A DNA stretch of 64,000 bases, from assembly GCF_030149515.1 (NCBI RefSeq), contig NZ_JASBRI010000012.1:54958-118957 (forward strand). The letters run 5' to 3'. The number at the start of each line of letters is the position of its first letter. Positions within the stretch are counted from its first letter, which is position 1. Of this stretch, positions 39,198 through 47,960 are shown one piece after another. Source of the DNA: Maricaulis sp. Lineage in GTDB: Bacteria; Pseudomonadota; Alphaproteobacteria; Caulobacterales; Maricaulaceae. The notes below the pieces were generated by a model, which was not told the DNA's origin, ran no database searches, and saw only the letters and a program-made list of their open reading frames with translations. The translations under genes were made by a program, and so were the position numbers.

Positions 39198-41462
39198 ATG
39201 GCCGGCGATACGACATCGAACGCCGGCTCCCTGCGAGAGGCGGTCATTGAGGCCATCAAGCTGGGCGAAGGCGAGTTCGGGAAGCGCGAGATCGCACGCG
39301 CCCTGAAACTCAAGGGCACCGACGCCAAGCGCGCGCTGAAGGACGTGCTGGCCGAGCTTGAGGCAGACGGCGCGATCGCGCGCAGCCCGTCCAAGACCTA
39401 CACCCTGGCCGGTGCCCTGCCCTCGGTGACCGTGGTGGAGATCACCGACCGCGACAATGACGGCGAACTCCTGGCCGAACCGGTGCGCTCCGACCGCGCC
39501 GCACCGCGAATCCGCCTCGCGCCCGGCGAAGGGGCCGGCGGCAAGGGGCAGACGGCGCTGGGCATCGGCGACAGGGCCCTGGTCCGCCTCGCCCCCGACG
39601 ATGAGGGCGGCTATGAGGCCCGGCTGATCAAACGGCTCGGCCAGAGCGCCCACAAACTCCTCTGCGTCCTGCGCAAGCCGCAATCCGGTCCGATCCGCCT
39701 GCTTCCTGTCGACCGCCGCTCGCGGCATGAGCTGGTACCGGTCAAGGGCGAGGCCGAGAAGGCCGGGGACGGCGATCTCGTCCTGTGCCAACTGGTCAAG
39801 GGAAATCGCCACGGATTGAAGACTGCCCGGATCGTCGAGGTCGTCGGCGACGCCACGGCACCCGGTGCGGGCAGTCTCATCGCGCTTTACTCCCACGGCG
39901 TGCCGCAGGGTTTTTCCGAGGCCGAACAGCGCGAGGCGGACACGGTCAGACCGGCCACGATGAAAGGCCGCGAGGATATCCGGCACCTGCCCCTGATCAC
40001 CATCGACCCGGACGATGCGAAAGACCATGACGATGCGGTCTGGGCCGCGCCGGACGAGGATCCGGAGAACAAGGGCGGCTGGCAGGTCATCGTCGCCATT
40101 GCCGACGTGGCCGCCCATGTCGAACCCGGCGGCGCGCTGGACCGGGGGGCCTACAAGCGAGGCAATTCGGTCTATCTGCCAGACCGGGTCGTGCCGATGC
40201 TGCCGGAACGCCTGTCCAACGATCTGTGTTCGCTGCGCGAGAACGAGGAACGTCCCTGCCTGGCGGTGCGGATGGTATTCGACAGGCACGGCAACAAGCG
40301 TTCGCACCGCTTCCTGCGCGGCTGGATGAAGTCGGCCGCAAAACTCTCCTATACCGAGGCCCAGAACGCCATCGACGGCAAGGGCGGCGAGACGGCCAAA
40401 CTGTTACTCGATGACGTGCTGAAACCGCTGTGGGGCGCCTATTTCGCGGCGCGGGAGGCGCGCGGACGGCGCGAACCGCTGGAGATCGATGCGCCGGAGC
40501 GCCGGGTGCGTGTCGGACCGGACGGCAAGGTCTCCGGCATCGAGGTGCGTGAGCGTTTCGATGCGCACAAGCTGATCGAGGAATTCATGATCCAGGCCAA
40601 TGTCTGCGCCGCGGAGACATTGGAAGAAAAGCGCACCCCGCTCATCTACCGGGTGCACGAGGAGCCCTCGAAAGAGAAGATCGAGGGGCTGGCAGACTTC
40701 CTGCCCACGGTGGGCCTGAAATGGACGCGCGGCGAGCGCGTCGTGACCGGCCGCTTCAACAAACTCCTGGCCCAGGCGAAGAATTCCGAACACTACGAGA
40801 CCATCAACGAGGTGGTGCTGCGCAGCCAGTCGCAGGCCGTCTACGACACCGAGAATCAGGGCCATTTCGGACTCAATCTCGACCGCTACGCCCATTTCAC
40901 CTCGCCGATCCGGCGCTATGCCGACCTCACCGTCCACCGCGCGCTGATCCGCGCGCTGAATCTCGGACATGACGGCCAGAGCGACGAGGAGCGCTCGAAG
41001 CTGACGGCGATTGCCGAAGACATTACCCATTCCGAACGCCGCGCCATGGCCGCCGAGCGAGACGCGGTGGACCGTTTCATCGCGCTTTACCTGTCCGACA
41101 AGGTGGGCGGGGAATTCGAGGGCCGGATCACCGGTGTCACGCGTTTCGGCGCCTTTGTCCGCCTGGCCGAAACCGGCGCCGACGGGCTGGTGCCGATCAG
41201 CCGGCTGGGCCAGGAGCGTTTCGAGCACGACGATCGCGAACATGCGCTGATTGGCCTGGAGACCGGCAATCGCTATCGTCTGGGCATGACGGTCACGGTG
41301 CGCATCGAGGAAGCCCAGCCGGTCACCGGCGGGCTGTTGCTGGATATTCTCACGCCCCCGGAAAAGGGGCCCAGGCCCAAGGGGCGGCGGCGCCATGGCG
41401 GCCCGCCCGGCGGCCGCCGTTCGGGCAAGCCCTGGAAGGGCAGAAAGGGCAAGCGGCGATGA
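39198..41462 (+). CDS. rnr: Ribonuclease R
   Basis: A 754-residue 3'-5' exoribonuclease. It has a winged-helix N-terminus (FGKREIARALKLKGTDAKRA), cold-shock domains, the RNB catalytic core with DPDDAKDHDDAVW (the metal-binding aspartates) and a C-terminal S1 domain (GRITGVTRFGAFVRLAETG), then a basic tail. It degrades structured RNA. It overlaps the NUDIX gene by four bases. Confidence 0.96.
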   Translation: MAGDTTSNAGSLREAVIEAIKLGEGEFGKREIARALKLKGTDAKRALKDVLAELEADGAIARSPSKTYTLAGALPSVTVVEITDRDNDGELLAEPVRSDRAAPRIRLAPGEGAGGKGQTALGIGDRALVRLAPDDEGGYEARLIKRLGQSAHKLLCVLRKPQSGPIRLLPVDRRSRHELVPVKGEAEKAGDGDLVLCQLVKGNRHGLKTARIVEVVGDATAPGAGSLIALYSHGVPQGFSEAEQREADTVRPATMKGREDIRHLPLITIDPDDAKDHDDAVWAAPDEDPENKGGWQVIVAIADVAAHVEPGGALDRGAYKRGNSVYLPDRVVPMLPERLSNDLCSLRENEERPCLAVRMVFDRHGNKRSHRFLRGWMKSAAKLSYTEAQNAIDGKGGETAKLLLDDVLKPLWGAYFAAREARGRREPLEIDAPERRVRVGPDGKVSGIEVRERFDAHKLIEEFMIQANVCAAETLEEKRTPLIYRVHEEPSKEKIEGLADFLPTVGLKWTRGERVVTGRFNKLLAQAKNSEHYETINEVVLRSQSQAVYDTENQGHFGLNLDRYAHFTSPIRRYADLTVHRALIRALNLGHDGQSDEERSKLTAIAEDITHSERRAMAAERDAVDRFIALYLSDKVGGEFEGRITGVTRFGAFVRLAETGADGLVPISRLGQERFEHDDREHALIGLETGNRYRLGMTVTVRIEEAQPVTGGLLLDILTPPEKGPRPKGRRRHGGPPGGRRSGKPWKGRKGKRR

Positions 41463-42139
41463 GCGACGAGCGCCGGAGTGCCGGCCTCAGACCCATCCGC
41501 CCGCGCCTCGCCGCCTCCCTCATCCTGACCCGCTGCGACGGCAGCCGCGTGGAGGTATTGATGGGCCGCCGCTCGGCCCGGCATGTCTTCATGCCCAACA
41601 AGTATGTCTTCCCCGGAGGCCGGGTGGACCGGGCAGACAATACCGCCCCCATTGCCCGCGATCTCGCGGACGATGTGCTGTCCGCCATGGCCCGCACCCT
41701 GCCCAGGCGCCGGGCCCGGGCCGCGGCCGCAGCAGCGGTACGGGAGACGGCGGAAGAGACCGGCCTCCTGATCGCCCGCGACGGCCCCTGCCCCTCGCGC
41801 CATGCCAGTTGGGCGCCCTTCCGGCGTTTCGGCGTCCTGCCCGACCTCGCCCCGCTGCGTCTTATCACCCGCGCCATCACTCCCCCGGGCCGCACGCGCC
41901 GCTTCGACACCTGGTTCTTCACCGCCGACGCAGGCGCGCTCTACGACAACCGCCCGCCCGTGCCGAGCGCAGAGCTGGAAGACGTGCAATGGGTGCCGCT
42001 CGCCGACGCGCGCGATCTTGACCTGCCCTTCGTGACGCACTTCGTGCTCGACGAGTTAAAGCGCGTCCTGCCGCCCGCACCCGAGCCGGTGCGCTGCATG
42101 CGCGAACGGTACGGAAAGATGGTGGTGGAAGGGTTGTAG
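41459..42139 (+). CDS. NUDIX hydrolase
   Basis: A 226-residue protein with a Nudix box read as GG-R-VDRAD followed by AAVRETAEETGLLI (REtaEETG). The region between is extended with an arginine/alanine stretch. The substrate, usually a nucleoside diphosphate derivative or CoA, cannot be told. The ATGA overlap with rnr means it is translated after RNase R, a conserved pairing in alphaproteobacteria that may point to clean-up of RNA decay products (inference). Confidence 0.88.
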   Translation: MSDERRSAGLRPIRPRLAASLILTRCDGSRVEVLMGRRSARHVFMPNKYVFPGGRVDRADNTAPIARDLADDVLSAMARTLPRRRARAAAAAAVRETAEETGLLIARDGPCPSRHASWAPFRRFGVLPDLAPLRLITRAITPPGRTRRFDTWFFTADAGALYDNRPPVPSAELEDVQWVPLADARDLDLPFVTHFVLDELKRVLPPAPEPVRCMRERYGKMVVEGL

Positions 42140-42217
42140 CCGCCTCGCCTTGCCCTCGAGTCCCCCAGGCTGACTCCAGGAGAGACGCCAGCCTTGCGGC
42201 TCGCTATAGCTGCGGCC

Positions 42218-43393
42218 ATGACCACGCTTCTGACCGACATCCGCTACGGCAATATCCGCGCCCTCATCGCGGCGATTTCGTGTGCCGGGGTGTGCGGTAT
42301 CGTCTTCGGCCTGTCGATGCCGCTGATCTCCCTGAGACTGGAATTCATGACCGGTTCAGGCCTGCTGGTCGGTCTCAACGGCGCGGCCGCGGCCCTGTCC
42401 ACCCTGATCATGGCGCCCCTGGTGCCGCGCCTGATGACCTTGGCACCGGCGCGCCGGATCCTGGTCGCGGCGCTGGCGGGCGCAGCGGCGCTTTTTGTCT
42501 TCTTTCCCGTCTGGGAAAACGTCACCGGCTGGTTCGTCCTGCGTTTCACGGTGGGCTGTCTGATGACCGTCGTCTTCGTGATTTCGGAAAGCTGGATCAA
42601 CCAGGTCGTCTCGCCCGAACGCCGCGCCTTCATGCTGGGCGTCTACGGAACCGCCCTGGCAGGCGGGTTCGGCATTGGCGGCCTGCTGTTCGCAGCCTTC
42701 GATCCGGAGGGCGACATGGGCTTTTACGTCGGCGCGGCCATTTTCCTTGCCGGCATCCTGCCGGTCACCGCGCTGCGCGGTCCGCAAGCCGTCGCACCGG
42801 ACCGCGAAGGCTCGTCGCTGGGCGCGATGCTCAATGCCGCCCGCTCTGCGCCGGCTGCCATCCTGGCGGGTCTGGCTTTCGGCGCGCTGGAAACCCTCGC
42901 CTTCTCCCTCCTGCCCGTCTATGGCGAACGTATCGGCCTGGCCCACACGATGATCGGCATGGTGATGGTGGCCGCTGCGCTGGGCGCGCTGACCTTCCAG
43001 ATCCCGCTGGGCTTTATCGCCGACAAGACCGACCGGCGTGCCACCCTGTTCTGGATCGCTGCCATCGCGACCTTCACCCCGCTGGCGGCCGGGCTGGCCG
43101 GTTCGACCGCGATTTTCCTGCTGCCCTTGATCTTTATACAGGCCGGCGTGGCCAGCGGGCTCTACTCGGTCGGCCTGTCGCTCCTGGGCGAACGCTTTAC
43201 CGGCGGCGCCATTGCGGCCGCCAATGCCGGCTTCATCTTCGCCTATGGCCTGGGCAGCTTTGCCGGCCCGCCCGTCGCTGGCGGTGCCATGGACGCCATC
43301 GGGCCGTGGGGGCTGTTGTGGACCCTGTCGGCCATCTCCGGCGCGTATGTGATTGTCGTCGGCCTCAGAAGCCTCACCGCATCGGCGAAATGA
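42218..43393 (+). CDS. Major facilitator superfamily transporter
   Basis: A 391-residue membrane transporter with about 12 segments. It has the loop FIADKTDRRATLF between segments 8 and 9, equivalent to the MFS DRxGRR loop, and NQVVSPERRAFMLGVYGT. The ATG at 42218 is preferred over a TTG eight codons earlier. The substrate is unknown; the fold is closest to the YcaD-like sugar/drug group. It lies between NUDIX and rpmG. Confidence 0.87.
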   Translation: MTTLLTDIRYGNIRALIAAISCAGVCGIVFGLSMPLISLRLEFMTGSGLLVGLNGAAAALSTLIMAPLVPRLMTLAPARRILVAALAGAAALFVFFPVWENVTGWFVLRFTVGCLMTVVFVISESWINQVVSPERRAFMLGVYGTALAGGFGIGGLLFAAFDPEGDMGFYVGAAIFLAGILPVTALRGPQAVAPDREGSSLGAMLNAARSAPAAILAGLAFGALETLAFSLLPVYGERIGLAHTMIGMVMVAAALGALTFQIPLGFIADKTDRRATLFWIAAIATFTPLAAGLAGSTAIFLLPLIFIQAGVASGLYSVGLSLLGERFTGGAIAAANAGFIFAYGLGSFAGPPVAGGAMDAIGPWGLLWTLSAISGAYVIVVGLRSLTASAK

Positions 43394-43406
43394 CCGCCGA
43401 CAACAG

Positions 43407-43434
43407 TTGACACACACGCGCCCATGCGTATGTT
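43407..43434 (+). promoter_or_regulatory. Sigma-70 promoter of rpmG
   Basis: A consensus TTGACA (43407-43412), 16 bases, TATGTT (43429-43434). It lies 60 bases before the rpmG start. It is the best -35 match found in the window, fitting a ribosomal protein gene. Confidence 0.7.
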
Positions 43435-43494
43435 CGCGCGCTCCCGCGACGGCATGGGGCCGTGGCGCGCGCGAAATTTTCGGGACTTTGAGCC

Positions 43495-43662
43495 ATGGCG
43501 AAGCCGACAACCATCAAGATCCGCCTGAACTCGACGGCTGATACCGGTTACTTCTACGTGACCAAGAAGAATGCGCGTACGATGACCGAGAAGCTCGTGC
43601 TGAAGAAGTACGACCCGATCGCGCGCAAGCACGTCGAATTCAAGGAAGCCAAGATCAAGTAG
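43495..43662 (+). CDS. rpmG: 50S ribosomal protein L33
   Basis: A 55-residue protein: [20 protein letters not shown], then [19 protein letters not shown]. It is the zinc-free form, with no CXXC pairs. This is the typical alphaproteobacterial L33. It has its own promoter. Confidence 0.97.
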   Translation: MAKPTTIKIRLNSTADTGYFYVTKKNARTMTEKLVLKKYDPIARKHVEFKEAKIK

Positions 43663-43667
43663 GAAGC

Positions 43668-43685
43668 GGACGCGTGTCAGCGTCC
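43668..43685 (+). terminator. Small stem-loop after rpmG, weak terminator candidate
   Basis: GGACGC (43668-43673), loop GTGTCA, GCGTCC (43680-43685), then CTCTG. It is short and has no T run; it lies between the converging rpmG and pleD genes. Confidence 0.4.
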
Positions 43686-43716
43686 CTCTGAACGATTTCA
43701 GGCAACAGCCTTAAGG

Positions 43717-45081
43717 TCAGGCCGCGGCAGCATCCGCGGCCTGAACTTGATTCCGGCCTTCATTCTTCGCGGTATAGAGCGCGGCATCGGCGCGGCGCAG
43801 CAGGGCTTCGAAGGTCTCGCCGAACGATGCCTGGGCCAGGCCCACGCTGACGGTCACGGCGATATCTGTGCCGTCTTCCAGCACGAAGGGCTCTTCGGCG
43901 ACAGCGCTGCGCAGGCGTTCAGCGGCGATCCGGGCCTCCGCCATACCCGCACCGGGCATGACCACCAGGAATTCCTCCCCGCCATAGCGTGCCGCCAGAT
44001 CCAGCGCGCGCAGCGCGCTCTGCATGCGTCCGGCAAAGCCTTGCAGGACCACGTCTCCGGCCTCGTGGCCGTAGAGATCGTTGATCGACTTGAAATGGTC
44101 GATATCGGCGATCATCACCGAAACCGGCGCACCGCCATTGTTCGCGCTGGCCAGGGCCTGGCGCAGGCGCGAGGAGATATAGCGGCGATTGTGCAGCCCG
44201 GTCAGCGGATCGGTGACCGCCATTTCCAGGCTCTGGTCGAGCTGGTCGCGCAGCCGGTCGGCGTAGTGCTTTCGGCGCAGCTGGGTACGCGCCCGCGCGC
44301 TGAGCTCGCCGGCGTCGACGGGGCGATGGATGATATCGTTGACGCCGAGATCCAGTGCCCGCACGGCCTGGGACACATCGTCCGGATTGACCACGGCCAG
44401 GATCGGTAATTGCCGGGTCGCCGCATCCGAGCGAACCCGGGCGCACAGCCGCAAACCGTCATAATCCGGCGAGGTGAGATCGACGATCAGCAGATCGGTA
44501 CCATCCTGCACGGCCACCATGGCTTCGGCAGGATCGCTCACCCCGCGCGCCGTCACCCGGGACGGAAGGGCCCCGGCATAGCGTCCGGCGGCGCGCGGAT
44601 CGGCACTGACGATCACCGCGCCCGCTGCTTCAGACTCCTCGCCTGCGGGTTCGGTATCGACGCCGGCCAGCGCCGCATTGGATTCGCGATAACGCAATTC
44701 GTCGAGGACCGATTTTAGGCGCAGCAGGCTGCGCACCCGGGCAAACAGGGCCACATCGTCGATCGGCTTGGTCAGGAATTCGTCCGCACCGGCTTCCAGG
44801 CCGCGAATCCGGTCTTCGCGCTGATCCAGCGCCGTGACCATGACCACGGGAATATGGCGGGTATTGCGGTCGGCCTTGAGCCTGGAACAGGTCTCGTAAC
44901 CGTCCATGCCGGGCATCATCACATCGAGGAGAATGAGATCGGGCTGTTCCGTCCGGGCCACCTCGATCGCCTCGAAACCGTCAGCGGCAGTGCACACGTC
45001 GAAATACTCGGCCTGAAGCCGGGCTTCGAGCAGGCGCACATTGGCGGCCTGATCGTCGACAACAAGGATGCGTGCACTCAC
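43717..45081 (-). CDS. pleD: Response regulator diguanylate cyclase PleD (REC-REC-GGDEF)
   Basis: A 454-residue protein. The first receiver has the phosphoacceptor D53 in LILLDVMMPGMDGY. The second receiver (about 150-270) keeps IVDLTSPDYDG. The GGDEF domain has GGEEF in RYGGEEFLVV and an inhibitory RxxD site, RALD, exactly five residues before it. It makes cyclic di-GMP when phosphorylated. In Caulobacter PleD drives the change from swimming to stalked cell. It follows divK by ten bases, the order known there. Confidence 0.96.
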   Translation of the reverse strand: MSARILVVDDQAANVRLLEARLQAEYFDVCTAADGFEAIEVARTEQPDLILLDVMMPGMDGYETCSRLKADRNTRHIPVVMVTALDQREDRIRGLEAGADEFLTKPIDDVALFARVRSLLRLKSVLDELRYRESNAALAGVDTEPAGEESEAAGAVIVSADPRAAGRYAGALPSRVTARGVSDPAEAMVAVQDGTDLLIVDLTSPDYDGLRLCARVRSDAATRQLPILAVVNPDDVSQAVRALDLGVNDIIHRPVDAGELSARARTQLRRKHYADRLRDQLDQSLEMAVTDPLTGLHNRRYISSRLRQALASANNGGAPVSVMIADIDHFKSINDLYGHEAGDVVLQGFAGRMQSALRALDLAARYGGEEFLVVMPGAGMAEARIAAERLRSAVAEEPFVLEDGTDIAVTVSVGLAQASFGETFEALLRRADAALYTAKNEGRNQVQAADAAAA

Positions 45082-45091
45082 TGGCCGCCCC

Positions 45092-45457
45092 CTAATCGAG
45101 GAATTGGCGGACGGTCTCGATGAAGGTGGTCACGGTGATCGGCTTGGAGAGATAGGCTTCGCAGCCGCCCTCCCGGATGCGCTCCTCGTCCCCTTTCATC
45201 GCGAACGCCGTCACGGCGACAACGGGAATGGCCGACAGAACCTCGTCATCCTTGAGCCATTTGGTGACTTCGAGACCGGAAACCTCCGGCAGCTGGATGT
45301 CCATGAGAATCAGGTCAGGCGTGTGTTCGCGCGCCAGTTCGAGCGCCTTGAAGCCATCCTTCGTCTGCAGGGTCTCATAGCCATGAGCCTCGAGCAGATC
45401 GTTGAAGAGCTTCATATTGAGCTCGTTATCCTCGACGATCAGGACCTTTTTGGGCAT
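45092..45457 (-). CDS. divK: Single-domain response regulator DivK
   Basis: A 121-residue receiver-only protein, [20 protein letters not shown], with D53 in [17 protein letters not shown] and the highly conserved [16 protein letters not shown]. This is nearly identical in layout to Caulobacter DivK, which controls CtrA through the kinases DivJ and PleC and through DivL. The start at 45457 is chosen by this match; a start four codons upstream is also possible. Two TTAACC sequences (45516, 45547) and one GANTC site (45559) lie upstream, possible CtrA and CcrM signals. Confidence 0.97.
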   Translation of the reverse strand: MPKKVLIVEDNELNMKLFNDLLEAHGYETLQTKDGFKALELAREHTPDLILMDIQLPEVSGLEVTKWLKDDEVLSAIPVVAVTAFAMKGDEERIREGGCEAYLSKPITVTTFIETVRQFLD

Positions 45458-45587
45458 GACCTGCAGCATGTCGACGACGCGCTTCCCGTTTGATGCACGC
45501 TTGTACCGTGCGTGTTTAACCCCGCCTGCATCAAACCCGATCTTCCTTAACCAACCATGAGTCAACGGGCACTTTTCGTCCGTTCCG

Positions 45588-45602
45588 GAACAAGATAAGA
45601 AC
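45588..45602. promoter_or_regulatory. LexA (SOS) box upstream of the ROK kinase-dinB operon
   Basis: GAACAAGATAAGAAC, which is GTTC-TTATCTT-GTTC on the other strand. It fits the alphaproteobacterial LexA consensus GTTC-N7-GTTC exactly. It lies 49 bases before the start of the first gene; the second gene is DNA polymerase IV, a classical SOS gene. Confidence 0.78.
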
Positions 45603-45651
45603 AAATCGGGGGATTACAAACAGGATTCATACCGCGCCGGAGGGAGGGCAC

Positions 45652-46545
45652 ATGCTCCGTATCGGAATCGATCTGGGAGGCACGAAGACCGAAGCGGCCG
45701 TCATGGATGCGGCCGGGCGCCTGCTGGTGCGCGAACGGATCGCGACGCCGCGGGATTATGCCGGAACGATCGACGCTATCGCCGAAATTATCGACGATCT
45801 GGAGGGGCGGCACGGTCCGGCCCGCATCGGCCTGGGCCATCCCGGTTCCATCAGCCCGAAGACGGGCAATATGCGCAATGCCAATTCGGTCTGGCTCAAT
45901 GGCAGTCCGTTCAAGACGGATCTCGAGGCCCGGCTGGGCCGCGAGGTCCGCATGGCCAATGATGCCGACTGTTTCGCCCTGTCCGAAGCGCGCAATGGCG
46001 CGGGGGCCGGCGAGTCCGTCGTGTTCGGCGTGATCCTGGGCACCGGTGTGGGCGGTGGCATCGTCATCAATGGCCAATTGCTCACGGGGGCCCAGCACAT
46101 TGCCGGTGAATGGGGCCACAACGCCCTGCCCTGGCCCAAACCCGGGGAACTTCCCGGGACAACATGCTGGTGCGGACAGTCGGGATGTATCGAGACCTGG
46201 CTGTCCGGGCCCGGCATGGCGCGCGAGCATGCCGAACGTACAGGGATCGCACGGGAACCCCGCGACATCCTGGCAGCGAGCGATGCGGCGTCTCGCGACA
46301 GCCGCGGGCGCTATATCGACCGGCTTACCCGGGCGCTCGCCAGCGTGGTCAATATCATCGACCCCGACGTGATCGTGCTCGGCGGCGGCCTGTCCAATAC
46401 GCAGGATCTGCCGCAGAAGGTCGAGGAAGGTCTGCCACGATACGTCTTTTCCGACATTCTCGAGACCCGCGTGCGCCGCCACATGCATGGTGACAGTTCC
46501 GGCGTGCGCGGAGCGGCGTGGCTGTGGCCGGCGGCACCGGAATGA
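45652..46545 (+). CDS. ROK family sugar kinase (fructokinase-like)
   Basis: A 297-residue kinase starting MLRIGIDLGGTKTEAAV, with the phosphate loop DLGGTK, the base EWGHN (AGEWGHNAL) and the zinc motif CWCGQSGCIE. These features match NagC/ROK fructokinases, which phosphorylate fructose or related sugars, and not a DNA-binding ROK repressor. It overlaps dinB by four bases, and the LexA box is just upstream. A kinase in an SOS operon is unusual; the link may be simple co-transcription. Confidence 0.92.
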   Translation: MLRIGIDLGGTKTEAAVMDAAGRLLVRERIATPRDYAGTIDAIAEIIDDLEGRHGPARIGLGHPGSISPKTGNMRNANSVWLNGSPFKTDLEARLGREVRMANDADCFALSEARNGAGAGESVVFGVILGTGVGGGIVINGQLLTGAQHIAGEWGHNALPWPKPGELPGTTCWCGQSGCIETWLSGPGMAREHAERTGIAREPRDILAASDAASRDSRGRYIDRLTRALASVVNIIDPDVIVLGGGLSNTQDLPQKVEEGLPRYVFSDILETRVRRHMHGDSSGVRGAAWLWPAAPE

Positions 46546-47825
46546 AACCGGCACTCGCCGATCCGGGCTATTGCCGGGCCTGCCTGGCCCCGCTCGAACC
46601 GGGTCTGGACGCGTGCCCGGCCTGCGGCTCCCACAAACTGCTGCGCCATCGCGAACTCAACACGCTTTCCATCGCCCATATCGACTGCGACGCCTTCTTT
46701 GCTGCGATCGAAAAGCGCGACAATCCGGAGCTGGAGGACAAGCCGGTCATCGTCGGCGGCGGCCAGCGCGGCGTGGTTTCGACCTGTTGCTATATCGCCC
46801 GGCTCTATGGCGTGCATTCGGCGATGCCGATGTTCAAGGCGCTCAAGGCCTGTCCGGATGCGGTGGTGATCAAGCCGGTTCACGGCAAGTATGCGGCCGA
46901 GGGCTATCGCATCCGCGAGATGATGAAGGACATCACCCCGCTGGTGGAACCCCTGTCGATCGACGAGGCCTTTCTGGATCTCACCGGCACAACCCGGCTG
47001 CACGGCGCCCCGCCGGCATTGACGCTGCTGCGCCTCCAGCGCCGCATCCGCGAAACGGTGGGAATCACCGTTTCGGTGGGGCTGTCCTTCAACAAATTCC
47101 TCGCCAAGACCGCCTCCGATCTCGACAAGCCGCATGGTTTCGCCGTCATCGGCGAGGCCGAGGCTATGGACTTTCTCGGTCCGCGCCCGGTGCGGGCGAT
47201 CTATGGCGTGGGGCCGGCCTTCGCGGCGAAGCTGGAGCGAGACGGCATCCGCACCCTCGCCGACATCCGCCGGCATGGCGACAGGGACATGGCCCGGCGC
47301 TATGGTGAAATGGGTTATCACCTGGCCCGTCTTGCCCGCGGCGAGGATACGCGCAAGGTCAAGCCCGAGCGCGAACGCAAGAGCGTGTCCTGCGAGACCA
47401 CGTTCAATGCCGATTATGACGACCGCGAAATCCTGGAAAAACAGCTCTGGCGGCTGTGCGTGCGTGTGTCCGACCAGATGAAGGCCAAGGGGATTTCCGG
47501 CCTTGTGGTGACACTCAAGCTGAAAGCCTCCGACTTCAAGACCCGTACGAGGCGGCGCACTCTCAAGGAGCCCAGCCAGCTTGCCGACACGCTGTTCCGC
47601 GTGGGCCGCGAACTTCTGTCGCCGGAGATAGACGGCACCCGCTACCGGCTGATCGGGATCGGGTTTTCGAGTTTGCAGGATGCAGTGGGTGACAGTGGCG
47701 ACCTGCTGGACCCGGGCGCCCTGCGCCGCGCCACCGCCGAGCGCGCCATGGACAGGGCCCGGGAAAAGTATGGCGGTGACGCCGTGGTCAAGGGAATCGG
47801 TTTCCGGTCGAAGCGGAAGGAGTGA
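46542..47825 (+). CDS. dinB: DNA polymerase IV (Y family) with an N-terminal zinc-ribbon
   Basis: A 427-residue translesion polymerase. The first 35 residues hold a small C4 zinc-ribbon (C11, C14, C25, C28; YCRACLAPLEPGLDACPAC). The polymerase follows, with IAHIDCDAFFA and the catalytic SIDEAFLDLTG, and the little-finger domain at the end. The start is the ATG overlapping the ROK stop (ATGA). The zinc-ribbon is absent in E. coli DinB but is found in some alphaproteobacteria. A LexA box lies upstream of the operon. Confidence 0.96.
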   Translation: MKPALADPGYCRACLAPLEPGLDACPACGSHKLLRHRELNTLSIAHIDCDAFFAAIEKRDNPELEDKPVIVGGGQRGVVSTCCYIARLYGVHSAMPMFKALKACPDAVVIKPVHGKYAAEGYRIREMMKDITPLVEPLSIDEAFLDLTGTTRLHGAPPALTLLRLQRRIRETVGITVSVGLSFNKFLAKTASDLDKPHGFAVIGEAEAMDFLGPRPVRAIYGVGPAFAAKLERDGIRTLADIRRHGDRDMARRYGEMGYHLARLARGEDTRKVKPERERKSVSCETTFNADYDDREILEKQLWRLCVRVSDQMKAKGISGLVVTLKLKASDFKTRTRRRTLKEPSQLADTLFRVGRELLSPEIDGTRYRLIGIGFSSLQDAVGDSGDLLDPGALRRATAERAMDRAREKYGGDAVVKGIGFRSKRKE

Positions 47826-47844
47826 GGATTAGCGGCAAGTTTTT

Positions 47845-47865
47845 CTTCCCCACATCGTGGGGAAG
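47845..47865. repeat. Perfect nine-base-pair hairpin after dinB
   Basis: CTTCCCCAC-ATC-GTGGGGAAG, 20 bases after the dinB stop. T residues precede it and none follow, so it does not look like a terminator for dinB. The rest of the 135-base gap holds nothing recognisable. Confidence 0.45.
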
Positions 47866-47960
47866 CGGGCCTATGCGCAACATCGGGTCGAAGGGGCCCG
47901 GCGCGCGGCGCCGGGAGGGCGCAGTTTGTCGCCGACATTCCGCCTTGCGGGGAGGAAAGC

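Noticed and set aside
45652..46545. ROK gene read as a transcriptional repressor
   Set aside because: It has no N-terminal helix-turn-helix; it starts directly with the kinase phosphate loop.
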